A DNA stretch of 64,000 bases from Beverwykella pulmonaria (GCA_001599595.1 BCHH01000002.1:58514-122513); one strand, 5' to 3'; positions 20,065-30,585 are shown, counted from the stretch's first letter. Notes: generated by a model from the sequence alone, not told the origin. Program-made: numbers and translations.

Positions 20065-21290
20065 GTGCCCCTCTGTAGAGCACCAGACCATGGCGACAGC
20101 GATTCTCTTAGCGCTTCCCCATCGCGGCAGGCTGTCGTGCAGTCGGCCAAGCAACCTGGGTCCTTTGAACTCCGCACCGACCTACCCATGCTGGCCGTGC
20201 CACCCGACCATGTCCTCATCAAGGTGACCGCGGTGGCGGTAAACCCCTGCGACTACAAGATGCCGGCTTGAGTGCATTGTCCCAACACCGTCGACGGCTG
20301 CGACTTTTCCGGCACCGTCGTGCGCCTCGGCGACTCCGTGGCTTGTACGCCCGGCGGGCTGAGGATTGGCGATCGCGTTACAGGCGCCCAGATGGCATCC
20401 CAGGCCCGCTAGCCCTAGTTGGGTGCCTTCACTGAGTACACTGCTGAGAAACCCGACAACCTGTGGCGTGTGCCTGAGCACTTCTATTAGGAACAGGCGG
20501 CTTCAATAGGCTGTGCCGTGATCAGCAGCGTTGGAATGGCGCTTTGGTGGGAGATGAAGCTGCCGGAACGCCGGAGCCAACCCTAGATCCCAAGTTTGTT
20601 CTTGTCTATGGGGGCTCTACGGCCAGCGGCACCTTTGCTATTCAACTATTGAAAATGTGAGTAGCGTATGGTTTCCCTTGTCCTGTTCGGGCGCGCAGAC
20701 GCTACTGAGTGCCGTAATGAATACATGACGATTGATCTAGTGCGTTCCTCAGGTAGGGCTATTGAGTCGTCACGACGTGCTCTCCCAGGAACTTTGAGCT
20801 GGTGGAAGAGTACGGTACCGAGAAGGCCTTTGATTATCACTCACCGACGTGTGGGGAAGACATACGGGCATACACCAAGAACACGCTGGAATACGCGCTG
20901 GACATCATCACTGAAGCAAGGACCATCCGCCGGTGGTACGCGGCCATCGGGCGTGGTGGGGGCAGATACGTTGAATTTGAGCACCTGCTGGAGGATCTGA
21001 TGGCCACGATGCGGAAGGCTATCAAGCTGACCTGGGTCATAGGCTTGGAGGTGGCTGGGCCCGAGCTGGAGCTACCGGGAGGGTATTATCGCAAGGCAAA
21101 CCCTGAACTACACGCTTGGCTTCATGGGTGGATTAAGCGCTTAGCCGTCTTGCTCAGGTCTACAAAATTAAAACCACACCCCATACAGGTGAATCAGGGC
21201 GGACTAGCAAAGGTGATTGATGGCATAGGAACTTTGCGGCGCAAGGAAGTCTCGGCTCAGAAGCTGGTATATCCCTTTTACGATTATTAG
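20065..21290 (+). pseudogene. trans-acting enoyl reductase pseudogene (MDR family)
   Basis: Resembles the stand-alone enoyl reductases that work in trans with PKS-NRPS enzymes (LovC/CcsC type). The N-terminal GroES-like half is readable (SRQAVVQSAKQPGSFELRTD, PPDHVLIKVTAVAVNPCDYK, TVDGCDFSGTVVRLGDSV) but has stops at 20269, 20410, 20416 and 20488. A one-base frame slip near 20573 follows, before the NADPH-binding strand FVLVYGGSTASGTFAIQLLK. An intron of about 100 bp follows (donor near 20656, acceptor near 20752), after which two more stops precede TTCSPRNFELVEEYG. From about 20802 to the end the frame is open, ending VSAQKLVYPF, a family-typical C-terminus. The 5' half is therefore dead while the 3' half looks unscarred. 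Exact start codon unclear. Confidence 0.75.
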
Positions 21291-22624
21291 GCAGGAGGTG
21301 CAGTAACCATAGACGACTCAAACTTTACCTTGTCATCGAGAAATGCCATCGACTCCTTGATACTAGCTCGTATCGACTCTGCGTACGACTTGCTACCCCG
21401 CCGTGACTTGACATCCTCCTGGGCCATAACGGCCGAAAACAGCCGTGCTCGATGTGCACGGGAGAATATCCCCAAGGCGGCCGCGGTGGGTGAGGCAGCC
21501 GCCTCGCCCGAGAGGCAGTATTCGGTTGGAATCCCCATACAACGCTCTAAGGTTTGCACCTGGCCCTGGATGGCATCGAGAATGCCTATGGCATACGCCT
21601 TTAGTGGCATGTCCTGAAGCGAAGAGACGCCGCCGATGCGGAGTACCGATTTGACCTTGATGGACTCGTACGACTCCGGCAGCACCTGGCAGAGGTATTT
21701 GTAGATGCGGTGGAATAGAGTGTCGAAAAGCCTCATCAACGCAAGATAGCTAGACAGAGCCAGGAGTACGATCTCCGTGCTGAGCGCATCCTCGGTCTGC
21801 GTATGTAACTGAGCCGCCGGCATCAAGCTCTGGATGATGTCGGTGAATTCTTTGCTACATGTAAGAAGTAACGCTGCCGGATTCTCGACATCTCGGTCCA
21901 CGCCCCCATCTTTGCAGCGCTGCAGGACTTTGGACGGGTCTGAGTAGTATGCGTCAACCGTTGCAATGCGCTGGTCTATCTCCTCTCGGAACCTCACCAG
22001 AGAGCTTGCCGCGCTGAAGCATTGTGGTAGCGGAGTTGGGGGCAGAAGACCCTCCCCACGATCAAGGGGCGGATCAATATCCATATCAAGGGCAGTGCGA
22101 GAGTCCCCGCCCATGTGAAGCATTGCGTTGAGTTCATCGTCTACACTAAGAAGCCCCTGAAGCTGTGATGGGCTGCTTAGCTGATCTGCTAGGGAGAGGA
22201 TATCTTCGCCCGGCGCAGGGCTTGGATCCATCGAAGGGGAAGGGAAGCCAAAGAAAGCAGAGATGTCGCCCGGCGCTACCCAGAAATTTGGCTGTGGCTC
22301 ATGAGCCACTGGGTCTCTTGGCGAATGCGGATGCACGGCGGACTTCGACGCTCTTGCAGGCGCGGGCACCACTGCCATCGCGGGTGCATGGACCTCGACG
22401 TGATGCATGTCTCGCAACGTCGACATGCGATGGGGCCCAGGCGAGGAGACGGCGAGACGCTGCTTGGGCGGTCTTCCAGGGTGGCCGGGGGCGCCTGTCA
22501 CGCATCGCTCGTCCATGTAGCAGCAGCGGGCGCACGGCGCCATGCTGTCTTGGGCGCGAAGGCATCGAACTCGCTTTGCTCTGCACTGGTCGCAGGCGGA
22601 GCGCCTGACTGCGGGCTTGAGCAT
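21287..22624 (-). CDS. AflR-like Zn(II)2Cys6 transcription factor
   Basis: A single exon, 445 residues, no stops. The zinc binuclear cluster is at residues 9-42 (CDQCRAKRVRCLR ... CARCCYMDERC) and is followed by the GRPPKQR basic linker, the arrangement of AflR/LovE-type pathway-specific regulators. The middle is Pro/Ser-rich and acidic. The C-terminal half (about residues 240-445) is helical and resembles the AflR-type effector region. The start ATG at 22624 gives the zinc cluster close to the N-terminus as usual. It ends convergently with the enoyl-reductase pseudogene, overlapping its last four bases, and faces away from no other intact biosynthetic gene, so its targets may be gone. Probably nuclear, binding TCG-N5-CGA-type sites by analogy. 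Confidence 0.87.
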   Translation of the reverse strand: MLKPAVRRSACDQCRAKRVRCLRAQDSMAPCARCCYMDERCVTGAPGHPGRPPKQRLAVSSPGPHRMSTLRDMHHVEVHAPAMAVVPAPARASKSAVHPHSPRDPVAHEPQPNFWVAPGDISAFFGFPSPSMDPSPAPGEDILSLADQLSSPSQLQGLLSVDDELNAMLHMGGDSRTALDMDIDPPLDRGEGLLPPTPLPQCFSAASSLVRFREEIDQRIATVDAYYSDPSKVLQRCKDGGVDRDVENPAALLLTCSKEFTDIIQSLMPAAQLHTQTEDALSTEIVLLALSSYLALMRLFDTLFHRIYKYLCQVLPESYESIKVKSVLRIGGVSSLQDMPLKAYAIGILDAIQGQVQTLERCMGIPTEYCLSGEAAASPTAAALGIFSRAHRARLFSAVMAQEDVKSRRGSKSYAESIRASIKESMAFLDDKVKFESSMVTAPPA

Positions 22625-23476
22625 AGTTGGTATTGTGCTTGAAGAGACACGAAAAAGCGATTGCGAAGCGACCGAGCTAAGGCGAAGATGTTGGTATGGT
22701 TGGTCAAGATAGGCTGGCCATGAACGACCATGTTGGTGGTTGGATGGATTAGTAAGGAGCAGAAACCCTCCTCGGAGGTTTTTGGCCAGCCAATCAGCAA
22801 AAATAATACCACGGTATTATGGGGCCATGTTGAGATAAGTTCTATTTACAGTTAGGCTGCCAAGCACCTCATCTTCAAGAATTCTCGCGACGAAATATCT
22901 CAGCCTCATCACATCCACCTCATGTGAGCTCATCTCATCAAGCCTCTCACGCGACGCTTAATCGACGATTTGAATCACCTACCCGCCGTCCCTTTCAGCT
23001 TTTTTTTTTTTTTGTTTTTTAGATAGCATCTCCCAGCTTCGTCTCAGTCTCCGTTCAGGCGGATCAACACCTCACTGATCGATAGAGAAGCTCTACTATC
23101 TCTACTCTGATAGGCCTGTCTTTCCAAGCTCACGGCAAGCTTCAAGGCAAGCGCAACGCTCACAGGGCCTATCACGACTCTGAGTACGAGCCTGAGCCTA
23201 TCGGTCAATCACGTGAGGCGAGACGAGCTCTGGCCCCCAATACAAGCGTTCTACAACCAAACTACCTACTTTCTGCAGGCCGGAGTGATAATAGAATAGT
23301 ACATTGTCGAGCTATGAAGTCGCTCAAACCCCTAGGGAAAGAGACACCCTATATATGAGGCGGCTTTCCTAGAAACAAAGGAGAAGCTTCCCGATACATG
23401 CACTCGCCAATACCTGTAGCTAGTCCCGCCGTCCTATTCTATTGGATGTTACCTTTTTTGCATTTGGGCGATAGTA
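22625..23476. other. Intergenic region between regulator and exporter
   Basis: Contains the promoter of the AflR-like gene, a poly-T run near 23000-23025 and the 3' flank of the MFS gene. No gene or repeat recognised. Confidence 0.45.
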
Positions 23477-25338
23477 TCACGATGCGGCCGCTGGGACCTC
23501 CTTCCCTGTTGTAACTCTTGCCTCCTCCTCGGTAGGCTTGTCCTTCTTCTCTACCATGCCAAAGTCGGTGTCGTTCTCCTTTCTGAGCGGTATCTGCTTC
23601 ATTACAGCAGCAGCGATGAGTCCCACCCCACCGAAGGCAATGGCAACCTGCCAGGACCGCTGGAGCGCGGTGCTCTGCACAGAGATCACCTGAGCACGCG
23701 TCTGTGCCGAGAGCGAGTCAAGAAAGTCGACTTCAGCGGCCCCGTATGCCCCGCCCGCCATAAACTCGGCGGCCACCGCTGCGTCGCTGATAGCGCCCGA
23801 GCCGGCCACCTGCGCGGCCCGGTTGGTGTAGATGGTGCCGGCGACGGCGACGCCCCACATGACGCCGAAGCTGCGCATGAAGCCCCACGTGGCCGTCGCC
23901 AGCGCCGTGTCCTTGTCGGTCAGCGGGGCCAGCAGCGCTGGGAGCATGGCCCCCATACCAAAGCCCGCGCCGAAGGACTCGAGCACCTGGAAGCCTACCC
24001 AGGCGCCCGTGCTCGAGTTCTCGTCCAGGAGCGTGAAGATGCCAAAGCCGACGATGATCAAGGCGAAGCAAAATATGAGAATGGGCTTGTAGCGGCCGAA
24101 CTTGCTTAGTAGCAACCCGCCGATGATGGCGCCCGGGAGGAGTGCGAGGATGGTGGGGAGAAGATGGATGCCGGCGTTGTAGGCATCTACGGCGAGAACG
24201 CCTTGGAAGTAGACCGGGAGGAAGTAGAGTCCCCACATAGTGACAATGCCGTGGAGAAAAGTGAGGAGGAAGACGATGGAGCTCGTGGAATTGCTGAAAA
24301 GGTGGAGGGGCATGATGGGATTTGGCGTAAGGCGGGTATTGCCTTCGAGCACGACAAAGGTTCCCATCGTGGCCAGACCGACAATGAGCGGCACGAGGAC
24401 CTGATAAGATGACCACGGGTATTGCCCTCCTGCCCAACCAAGGGCAATCAGCACCGGGACGGTGCCGCCGATGAAGAGCGTGTTCCCCAGCCAGTCGAGG
24501 CTCAAAAACTTAGTAGCCCACGTCTGGGATTTATCATACTTGACTTGCAAGAAGGCAACCAGCAGCACAATTGCAACACCGCCAATAGGCAGAGTCATAT
24601 AGAAAGCCCAGCGCCAGGTGCTGTAGCTGACGAGCAGTCCGCCAAAGAGAGGGCCGAGGGCGGCTCCGATGCCGACCATGCCAAACACGGCGCCCATATA
24701 GGTACCTCTCTCGCGGAGCGGCACCAGGTCACAGATGACGATCTCACAGAGGACGCCGATGCCTGCGCCCCCAATACCCTGTATCGCTCGACCGCCGATC
24801 ATCGCGGCCATGTTGGTGGCTCTGCGCATTAACCTTCTCGTTAGCAAAGACTCTAGGCTCCATGGGACGAAATGGCTCCCCGGCCTGGTACTGAGGAAGG
24901 AGCAACTCACCTGCCACAAACACCGCTCCCAATCATGAAGAGGGCCCCAGATATGATCAGGGGCCACCGGCGGCCAAACACGTTTGCAAGCTGGCCAAAC
25001 ATGGGCATAAGAGAAGTCCTACATAAATTAAGTCCCAGAATCAGTTAGATAATTAAGTAACTAGACCCTGTGGCTTACATGGTCAAGAAGTATGCGTTAG
25101 AAACCCAGATAAAGTTTTCGCCGCCACTCAAATCGGCAACAAGCGATGGCATGACCGTTGAGGTGACTGTGGCTTCCAGAGACGTGAGGAGGCTGATAAG
25201 AGAGAGGACAACGATGATGGCCCAGAACCTCTGCCCCTTCTGAAACTTTGGCGGGTTCTTTTCCATGGTCGCATCCTGGGAATCGACTGAAGCTTTTTTA
25301 GACTCCAGAGTTGAAGTGGCGGCGCCTTGTTGTGTCAT
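23477..25338 (-). CDS. MFS multidrug/metabolite exporter (DHA14 type)
   Basis: Exons 25338-25079, 25018-24911 and 24821-23477 join in frame to about 570 residues, typical for the 14-helix H+ antiporter family. After a hydrophilic N-terminus comes helix 1 (FWAIIVVLSLISLLTSLEAT). The family signatures follow: FGQLANVFGRRWPLI (motif A), GRAIQGIGGAGI and VPLRERGTYMGAVF. Motif C-like GIGAALGPLFGG precedes RWAFYMTLPIGG. The C-terminal tail is charged and cytosolic. The start is the ATG at 25338; an earlier in-frame TTG is not used. Such pumps export cluster products or provide self-protection. It lies next to the AflR-like regulator and is intact, unlike the two cluster enzymes. A TCG-N6-CGA palindrome at about 25490-25501 is a possible regulator site, with one base more spacing than the AflR consensus. 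Confidence 0.9.
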
Positions 25339-26307
25339 CGTGCGCGACAAGATTAGTAGTAGGTGCCGCTAGTATTATGGGATGATAGGCAGGCTGTGAG
25401 ACTAATGCGAGGGTCGAGGCAGAATAAGACGCGAGCGGTGGGCTGTCTTGGAACTTTCTTGCACAAAGTCGACTGAGTTTTTGGAAATATTCGCACCTGC
25501 GATACCGTTCGAGGAACTGTAGGTACCTACCTATTTAAGGCTGAATGACGTCCGGTAATTATGGTGTCACGGTTTGAGCGACTCCATGCTCTTTAGGTGA
25601 ACGCCGCGGAGGGTTTTGTTGGATAAATGTGTGCCCGGCCTCGCGGGGTTTTGTTTTCTTTCGCGGCTGGCGTGATTAGAGATTGCGGTTGTGGAAAACA
25701 ATGTAGCGCGGCCGATAGTCTTCCTGCAGCGAGCTTAAGAGTTGCCGAGTTCAAATTTGTCTCGAGCCCTATAGACGTGTTGGTGAATACCGTACATCTA
25801 GTTACTCTACAACACAGCACCCTCCCGAACGACGGTCCCGACAAGTACTATACTCTACGACACAGCACCTGTGATAGGATATATTCCATGCATGTTGTAA
25901 TGCAGATGGGTTGTCTCGCACTAAATAGGGTTGAGAGTAAGGGTTCCGGGTAGATAGGAGTGTATTGTAGGAGAGACGAATCGCTGCCAAACCACATCGG
26001 CAGCGGGGGAACACTAATAGGCTAAACCACATGACATCTGAGCCATACCTCCGTACGGGCCCGGTACTAGCCTTACAACATGTACAGGCCAAAACCGGCC
26101 TTACAGCTATTCCATAAGCGAACGCTCCTCCCAAAACGTTCTACTAGTAGCCATTCCCTTCGTAACTTTTCTAACACGTTTAGGAATTATATCCTGGCAA
26201 TATTAATATAAACATGCGAGCCGGTAGGATTAAATAACATGGTAGAGAGAGCCTTTCCGATCTCGAGCGTCTGGAGGCACTCGCCACTACTTGTGTTTGT
26301 CTAACAT
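25339..26307. other. MFS promoter and unassigned sequence
   Basis: Upstream region of the exporter, then about 700 bp with a repeated tactctacgacacagcacc-like motif near 25803-25870 but no gene. Confidence 0.4.
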
Positions 26308-26622
26308 TGTGACAGTGCTGCTCGCCAGCTCGACCACACATCACGTGAACACGTACCAGAGGTAGGGGCAGCAGGCGGTGAGCTCAACCAAAAACATGCA
26401 TTAGATGCGACGGGGCGCACGGACGACGTGTGCGCGCCACGCCATGTCACTCTCTCAGGACATGCTGGGTCGGCCGCGGCCCGGACCGTACCCTCCTGTA
26501 TATAGGACCGTTCTCCCTGAGTACCTCTTCTCTCTCTATCTTAGTGTAATTGAAATAGAGTCAACTTATCCTTTCATTTGCCTTTAGCATCCACGATAGT
26601 GAAGACCGTGCTCGTTATCACA
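26308..26622 (+). mobile_element. Solo LTR, family F6
   Basis: TGTGACAGTGCTGCTCG...CTCGTTATCACA, about 315 bp, matching copies at 30586-30912 and 46149-46482. It has a ctgtatatagga TATA box and a tctctctctatctta initiator-like run. No TSD is visible, unlike the other copies. Confidence 0.82.
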
Positions 26623-26834
26623 GCTATTCATACTAAATGCAAAAAAAGAAAATACAGACTTACATGCAACTTGCCCTATCACCTCAGCTATAACAAGTTG
26701 ACTACCCTCCTCCGCGCCAAATAAATCTGCACACATGGTCTCGCTGAACAGCCACTACTTAGAGATTGAAGTGCAGGGGTATCATCACCAGTATCATCAA
26801 GATCCTCCAGAGTGTGACAACGTCAGGATTGAAG

Positions 26835-27160
26835 ATACGTTGATATTATATTGACGAAATTTTACCAAGGTCCCAGGGCCATGTGGCATCCTTTTCCATT
26901 AAAACTTGCAGTTTGAGATAGTTTCACCCTATCCTCCGTAGCCTTTTCCACTCTAGCCGCCCAAACCTTGGTTAGCTTGGAATGATAATGCTCCCGTAGC
27001 CTAAGGAGAAACTGGAAATCTTGCATGCAGTACATCTTGATACTCTCTGGGATTAGGCGAGCGTTAAAAAACTTGTAGCTTCCTTCTCTTTTGGGGGCAA
27101 ACTGCTTGACGCCAGCTGCCTTGGTTACCAGGTTGCGTACTTGATTCCATATATCTGATC
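26835..27160 (-). pseudogene. 3'-5' exonuclease (RRP6/Mut7-like) C-terminal remnant
   Basis: The minus strand carries the C-terminal part of a DnaQ-fold 3'-5' exonuclease domain protein: FFNARLIPESIKMYCMQDFQ, FLLRLREHYHSKLTKVWAAR and EDRVKLSQT...GCHMALGPW. The YCxxDxxFLxxL segment is the Exo III region with its catalytic Asp. The upstream Exo I/II motifs are missing and the frame is followed by stops, so this is a fragment joined to unrelated upstream sequence. Confidence 0.6.
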
Positions 27161-27445
27161 CTCGTGGCCGAGGAGGTGGACTCCGGGCATGGTATATCTT
27201 TCTGCGGAATACGTTGGTGTCTCCCCAGACTTAGGCAATGGAACCCAGGAGAAGAATGTGTGGTATAGCCACGGTGCCTCAATTGAAATGTGTATTCCGG
27301 CCAGATGAACAAAAGTCTCGCTTTGTTTGATGCATCTTTCGGCAGAAAGCTGTTGGCAAGCGCGTAGGAAACAATCATAACAATCATGACAATCATAACA
27401 CCAACAAAAGATCCTATAGTTGCTGGAGTGATTACTCCGGTGGTA
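27161..27445 (-). pseudogene. Membrane-protein fragment, possibly EBP/EXPERA-like
   Basis: A hydrophobic helix (VGVMIVMIVMIVSYALANSF) is followed, after a frame change, by HISIEAPWLYHTFFSWVPLP and AERYTMPGVHLLGHEDQIYG. This faintly resembles emopamil-binding/EXPERA proteins of fungi, but the similarity is weak. It runs directly into the exonuclease remnant. Not expected to be functional. Confidence 0.3.
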
Positions 27446-28110
27446 CCAAGGATGGTGACATTTTGCTAGGAATTCATCTTGAGAAGGTGGACAAGCAGTG
27501 AATAAATTTGCATGGACAGGTGTACGACGCTGTCTTTGAGCGAGGTTATAAAGTAAGTGTATGGGTGAGTGACCCTATCACACCATGTGTGTGATGTAAT
27601 ACTAATCCCCGGCCCCTCCCCCCCTTCCCCCCACCCATGGGTGGAGGCTTTCATGCCAAGCGGGGATTCGTGGACTATTAGGTAACATATAAGCAGTGAT
27701 GCAAAAGTCCAGCCAAGCCTGTGGGTTCGTACATGGGTCACTGTTGGGTAATTTCAAGGCACACGGTAGATATTCAGTAATGAGTTTTCTAAGACTTCAA
27801 CAAGGACTTGGCGTTAGGGTGACATTTTCCAAGAGACCCACGGGTTTGGTACCCCGCTGCTTACCATGTATCGGCGACCACTGTATGATCGACACGCTAT
27901 CTCTTCACCTCACCTTTGCATAGTTAATCTCACTTAGGCCTCACACCAATACTTCCCTGCAATACGGACTAGATCTATATATTGTAGTGCGTGTAGGGTA
28001 GACGGCAGATCGCGCTGCTTATTTAACTTGTCCTATTAAAAGCTCAGACATTGTTCTTTGAGTAGCAATTTCAATCTATCAGGATGTGTGTTGGGAGTAT
28101 ATAGAACGTG
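27446..28110. other. Unassigned sequence
   Basis: No gene. A C-rich run (cccctccccccccttcccccc) lies at 27612-27633. Confidence 0.35.
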
Positions 28111-28113
28111 GGA

Positions 28114-28187
28114 ATCACGTGTTGATGTGTAGATCACGTGGGATGTATGGATCACGTGTGGAGGTACCAATCACGTGTGGACACGTG
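28114..28187. promoter_or_regulatory. Array of five CACGTG boxes
   Basis: CACGTG cores occur at about 28116, 28135, 28153, 28172 and 28182, four of them as ATCACGTG and spaced 18-19 bp. The motif is the canonical E-box bound by bHLH factors (Pho4/Cbf1/SREBP-like). Whether it regulates anything is unknown; the nearest downstream open frame (28344-28844) has no recognised domain. Confidence 0.6.
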
Positions 28188-28860
28188 GGGCACTAGCCAT
28201 ACTAGGCTAGTGCACGCGGCGGTGAGGTGGATGGTATTCCCTCTGCTGCACCGCTTCAAGATAGAGAGACACAACGATTTATTACCACCTTTTGAGAACC
28301 CCATTGCTATTGCAATAGCCCTGTGAAACCAACAATGTGAAAGGTGAGCTTGACAACAGCAACTGTCGGACTCCGTAAGACAATCAAACTCATGCAGCGC
28401 CCGGTCTTAATGTTGGACGAGCTGAAGCTATCCGCGATGTTGAGCAAGCTTTTCATTCTGACATTCCTAGCCGGGTTAAATGCTTCCTGGACCCACCTTA
28501 TCCCTAGATCATCCAACTGGTCTGCTGGGCACACTTGCGCTTTTCTGCAATTCCACGCCAAAGGTGTCTTTGCTGTTTGCAACAAAAGTGTTTCATCACT
28601 AAAAGAACGCGTATCTTGTGAGCTCTCTTGTCTGACTCAATATTTTCCCTTACTTCACGGGAATACAGAAAATGTTTCTGTTCACGTCGTATCATTGAAA
28701 ATAAGCTCTAAGATGGATATGTTGAAGTTACTTCCGGAGACACTCCCATTTAATCCCAAAGTAGTATATTCTGGAATGGTCAACAAGTTGACGTACCATG
28801 TAACAAGAACAAGTAACCGTTATAAAGAAACAGTAACTAGCTAGGTTCTAGGTACTTGTA
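28188..28860. other. Unassigned open frames downstream of the E-box array
   Basis: A 166-residue plus-strand frame (28344-28844) and a 92-residue minus-strand frame overlap. Neither has recognisable motifs, a signal peptide or clear splice structure, so no gene is called. Confidence 0.3.
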
Positions 28861-29358
28861 GGCGTTTTCACTGCTGTAGCGACGGTAGCTACGATTACAC
28901 GATTTGTAATCCACATAAAGTATCAGCGCAAGCTATTCGTCGATGACTACCTCGTGATGTTTACCACAGCTTGCCTAGCGGTACAGACAGGCATTTTATA
29001 CAACCACAGCGACATGTTATACATTATCATCGTATTGTCCACGGATCTGACGAGCTACACCCTATTCAATCAGTCAGTACTGGTGGTTTGTCCTAGTGTT
29101 CGTGGTGTTATCATGGCTTTTCAACATGATTGAGAATTTTATCATATGTAGTGTGTAAGGGTATATATACTATTCTGCACGCGAATCAGCTTGATTTTGA
29201 TTATTCGTACCTTTTTGGGTTGCAGTGGCGGAGTGGTGCAGAACCCTGTTCCTGACATAGTGCAAACAACTCAGGTAAGAGCCTCCTTATACTACAAAAG
29301 TCTCGCTGGGGCGCTAACTACTAAAGATGCATGCTACCCAAGCCCGCGTTTTATGGTG

Positions 29359-29631
29359 TGTAAGGGTTTTCTGATGGGGACAATGATCATATGGCGACTT
29401 CGTTGTTCTAAGACAGATCAAGTCAGAGCAGCTTATAAACCGTCCGACCAAGATCATGTAACGGTTTAGGCTTGTCCAGATGTAGCTAGTTGATCTTGGT
29501 CAGACAGCATAATTATAAGCTGTTCTGACTTGATCTGACCTAGAACAACGCAGTCGCCATATGATCATTGTCTCCATCAGAAAACCCTTACAGATCAACT
29601 AGCTACATCTGGACAAGCTTAAACCATTACA
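29359..29631 (-). mobile_element. Solo LTR, family F7, carrying a second F7 copy
   Basis: On the minus strand it reads TGTAATGGTTTAAGC...CAGAAAACCCTTACA. It is split at a gatca target by a plus-strand copy of the same family (29457-29592). Removing the inner copy and one gatca restores a continuous LTR of about 132 bp, equal in length to the copy at 45248-45381. Confidence 0.85.
29457..29592 (+). mobile_element. Solo LTR, family F7, nested in its own family
   Basis: 136 bp, TGTAACGGTTTAGGC...AAACCCTTACA; perfect TSD gatca (29452-29456 and 29593-29597) inside an inverted F7 copy. The two copies together form an inverted repeat with arms of about 100 bp (29359-29456 against 29496-29592). Confidence 0.9.
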
Positions 29632-30130
29632 AGATCCCAATGGCTATTACCACCGGCATGGTAGACATCCTTAGCGATTTGATGATTATCTCCATTCCAA
29701 TCAATCTTCTTAATAAGTCCCAAATGTGGCTGTCCCAGAACTGCGCATCCTTGCATTTCTGTGCCTCAATGTGTCCATGGCCACATTCTGCCTCATTCAG
29801 ATCGCGGGCAAATACCGCGACCCTTATGGCACAGTTCAGGTGCATGTCGAGTGGACTACTCTTGCGTTGCATATGGAATCCAGCGTCGCCGTGCTCATGG
29901 GTGGCGTTACGGTTTTCCGAACCGTTTTCGCCTCGCGCATTCAGGAGCGGGAGCACCGCGATCCGGAAAGGTTGAGCTCCAATATCTACTACCGTTTGCA
30001 GAAATTCTTCAACCATGGAACCCCCTCCGGAATCTCGGAAATGCCACAGAGCAGCAATGACAAGAGTCTGTTGACGGCAATACGTACAGGCGGCACCTTG
30101 AACGGCTTAAAGACTTTCATCAGGAGGTAG

Positions 30131-30585
30131 AAACAGAAACCTGGGCACACGACTGTGTCAGACAATGCTTCTTGGGATGAGTCCATGCCTGGATCGGTGT
30201 ATAATTATCATGCTTTTAAGAGATCAGAAAGCAAGGCATGGAGGGTGATCCAGAATCTAACTTGGAGAGTAAGGGTGAGGAAAGCACAGTAAGTGCTCCA
30301 GTCAGATGCCTCTTTCATTTTGACACTATATCCTTGTTCTAACAACCTATAATAGTTGTCCTCGCTGCCTTAGGAACCGATTCCAACGTTACAGACGCAT
30401 AACATGGCCTAACCAGTGAACTGATACTGTATGCTATGATACGGGTTTATTGGGGTTTCTGGAATATACATCTCAGGCTGAGCAATGACACTAGTTGGTT
30501 TTTACGTTTCAGTGTTAAAGCTTATGTATTGCTGGGTGAACCACTCTTTTGCATCCATGGTACGCAGACAGTTTGAGTTGTTGCC
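30131..30585. other. Unassigned sequence
   Basis: 3' flank of the broken membrane-protein gene. No gene recognised. Confidence 0.4.

Larger units (their letters stand above)
28861..30130 (+). pseudogene. PTH11/rhodopsin-like membrane protein, broken by LTR insertions
   Basis: The 5' part (about 28866-29150) encodes TM helices of the fungal rhodopsin-like family (TAVATVATITRFVIHIKYQR, KLFVDDYLVMFTTACLAVQT). The 3' part (about 29633-30130) resumes with IPMAITTGMVDILSDLMIIS, the family's helix-5/6 region, then FLCLNVSMATFCLIQIAGKY and a C-terminal tail. Between them lie about 480 bp of mobile-element sequence (29159-29631). A one-base loss near 29742 (after MWLSQ) also shifts the frame. It is related in type to the gene at 13039-14224 but is not a close copy. 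Confidence 0.65.

Noticed and set aside
22165..22642. Plus-strand open frames across the AflR-like regulator
   Set aside because: Antisense of the zinc-cluster region; no independent evidence.
24164..24832. Plus-strand open frames across the MFS gene
   Set aside because: Antisense shadows of the conserved transporter exon.
28344..28844. 166-codon plus-strand open frame downstream of the E-box array
   Set aside because: No domain or recognisable composition, and a competing minus-strand frame; cannot be told from chance.
29359..29592. MITE or foldback element with about 100-bp inverted repeats
   Set aside because: The exact gatca duplication and the restored outer LTR show it is one F7 LTR inserted in an inverted F7 LTR.
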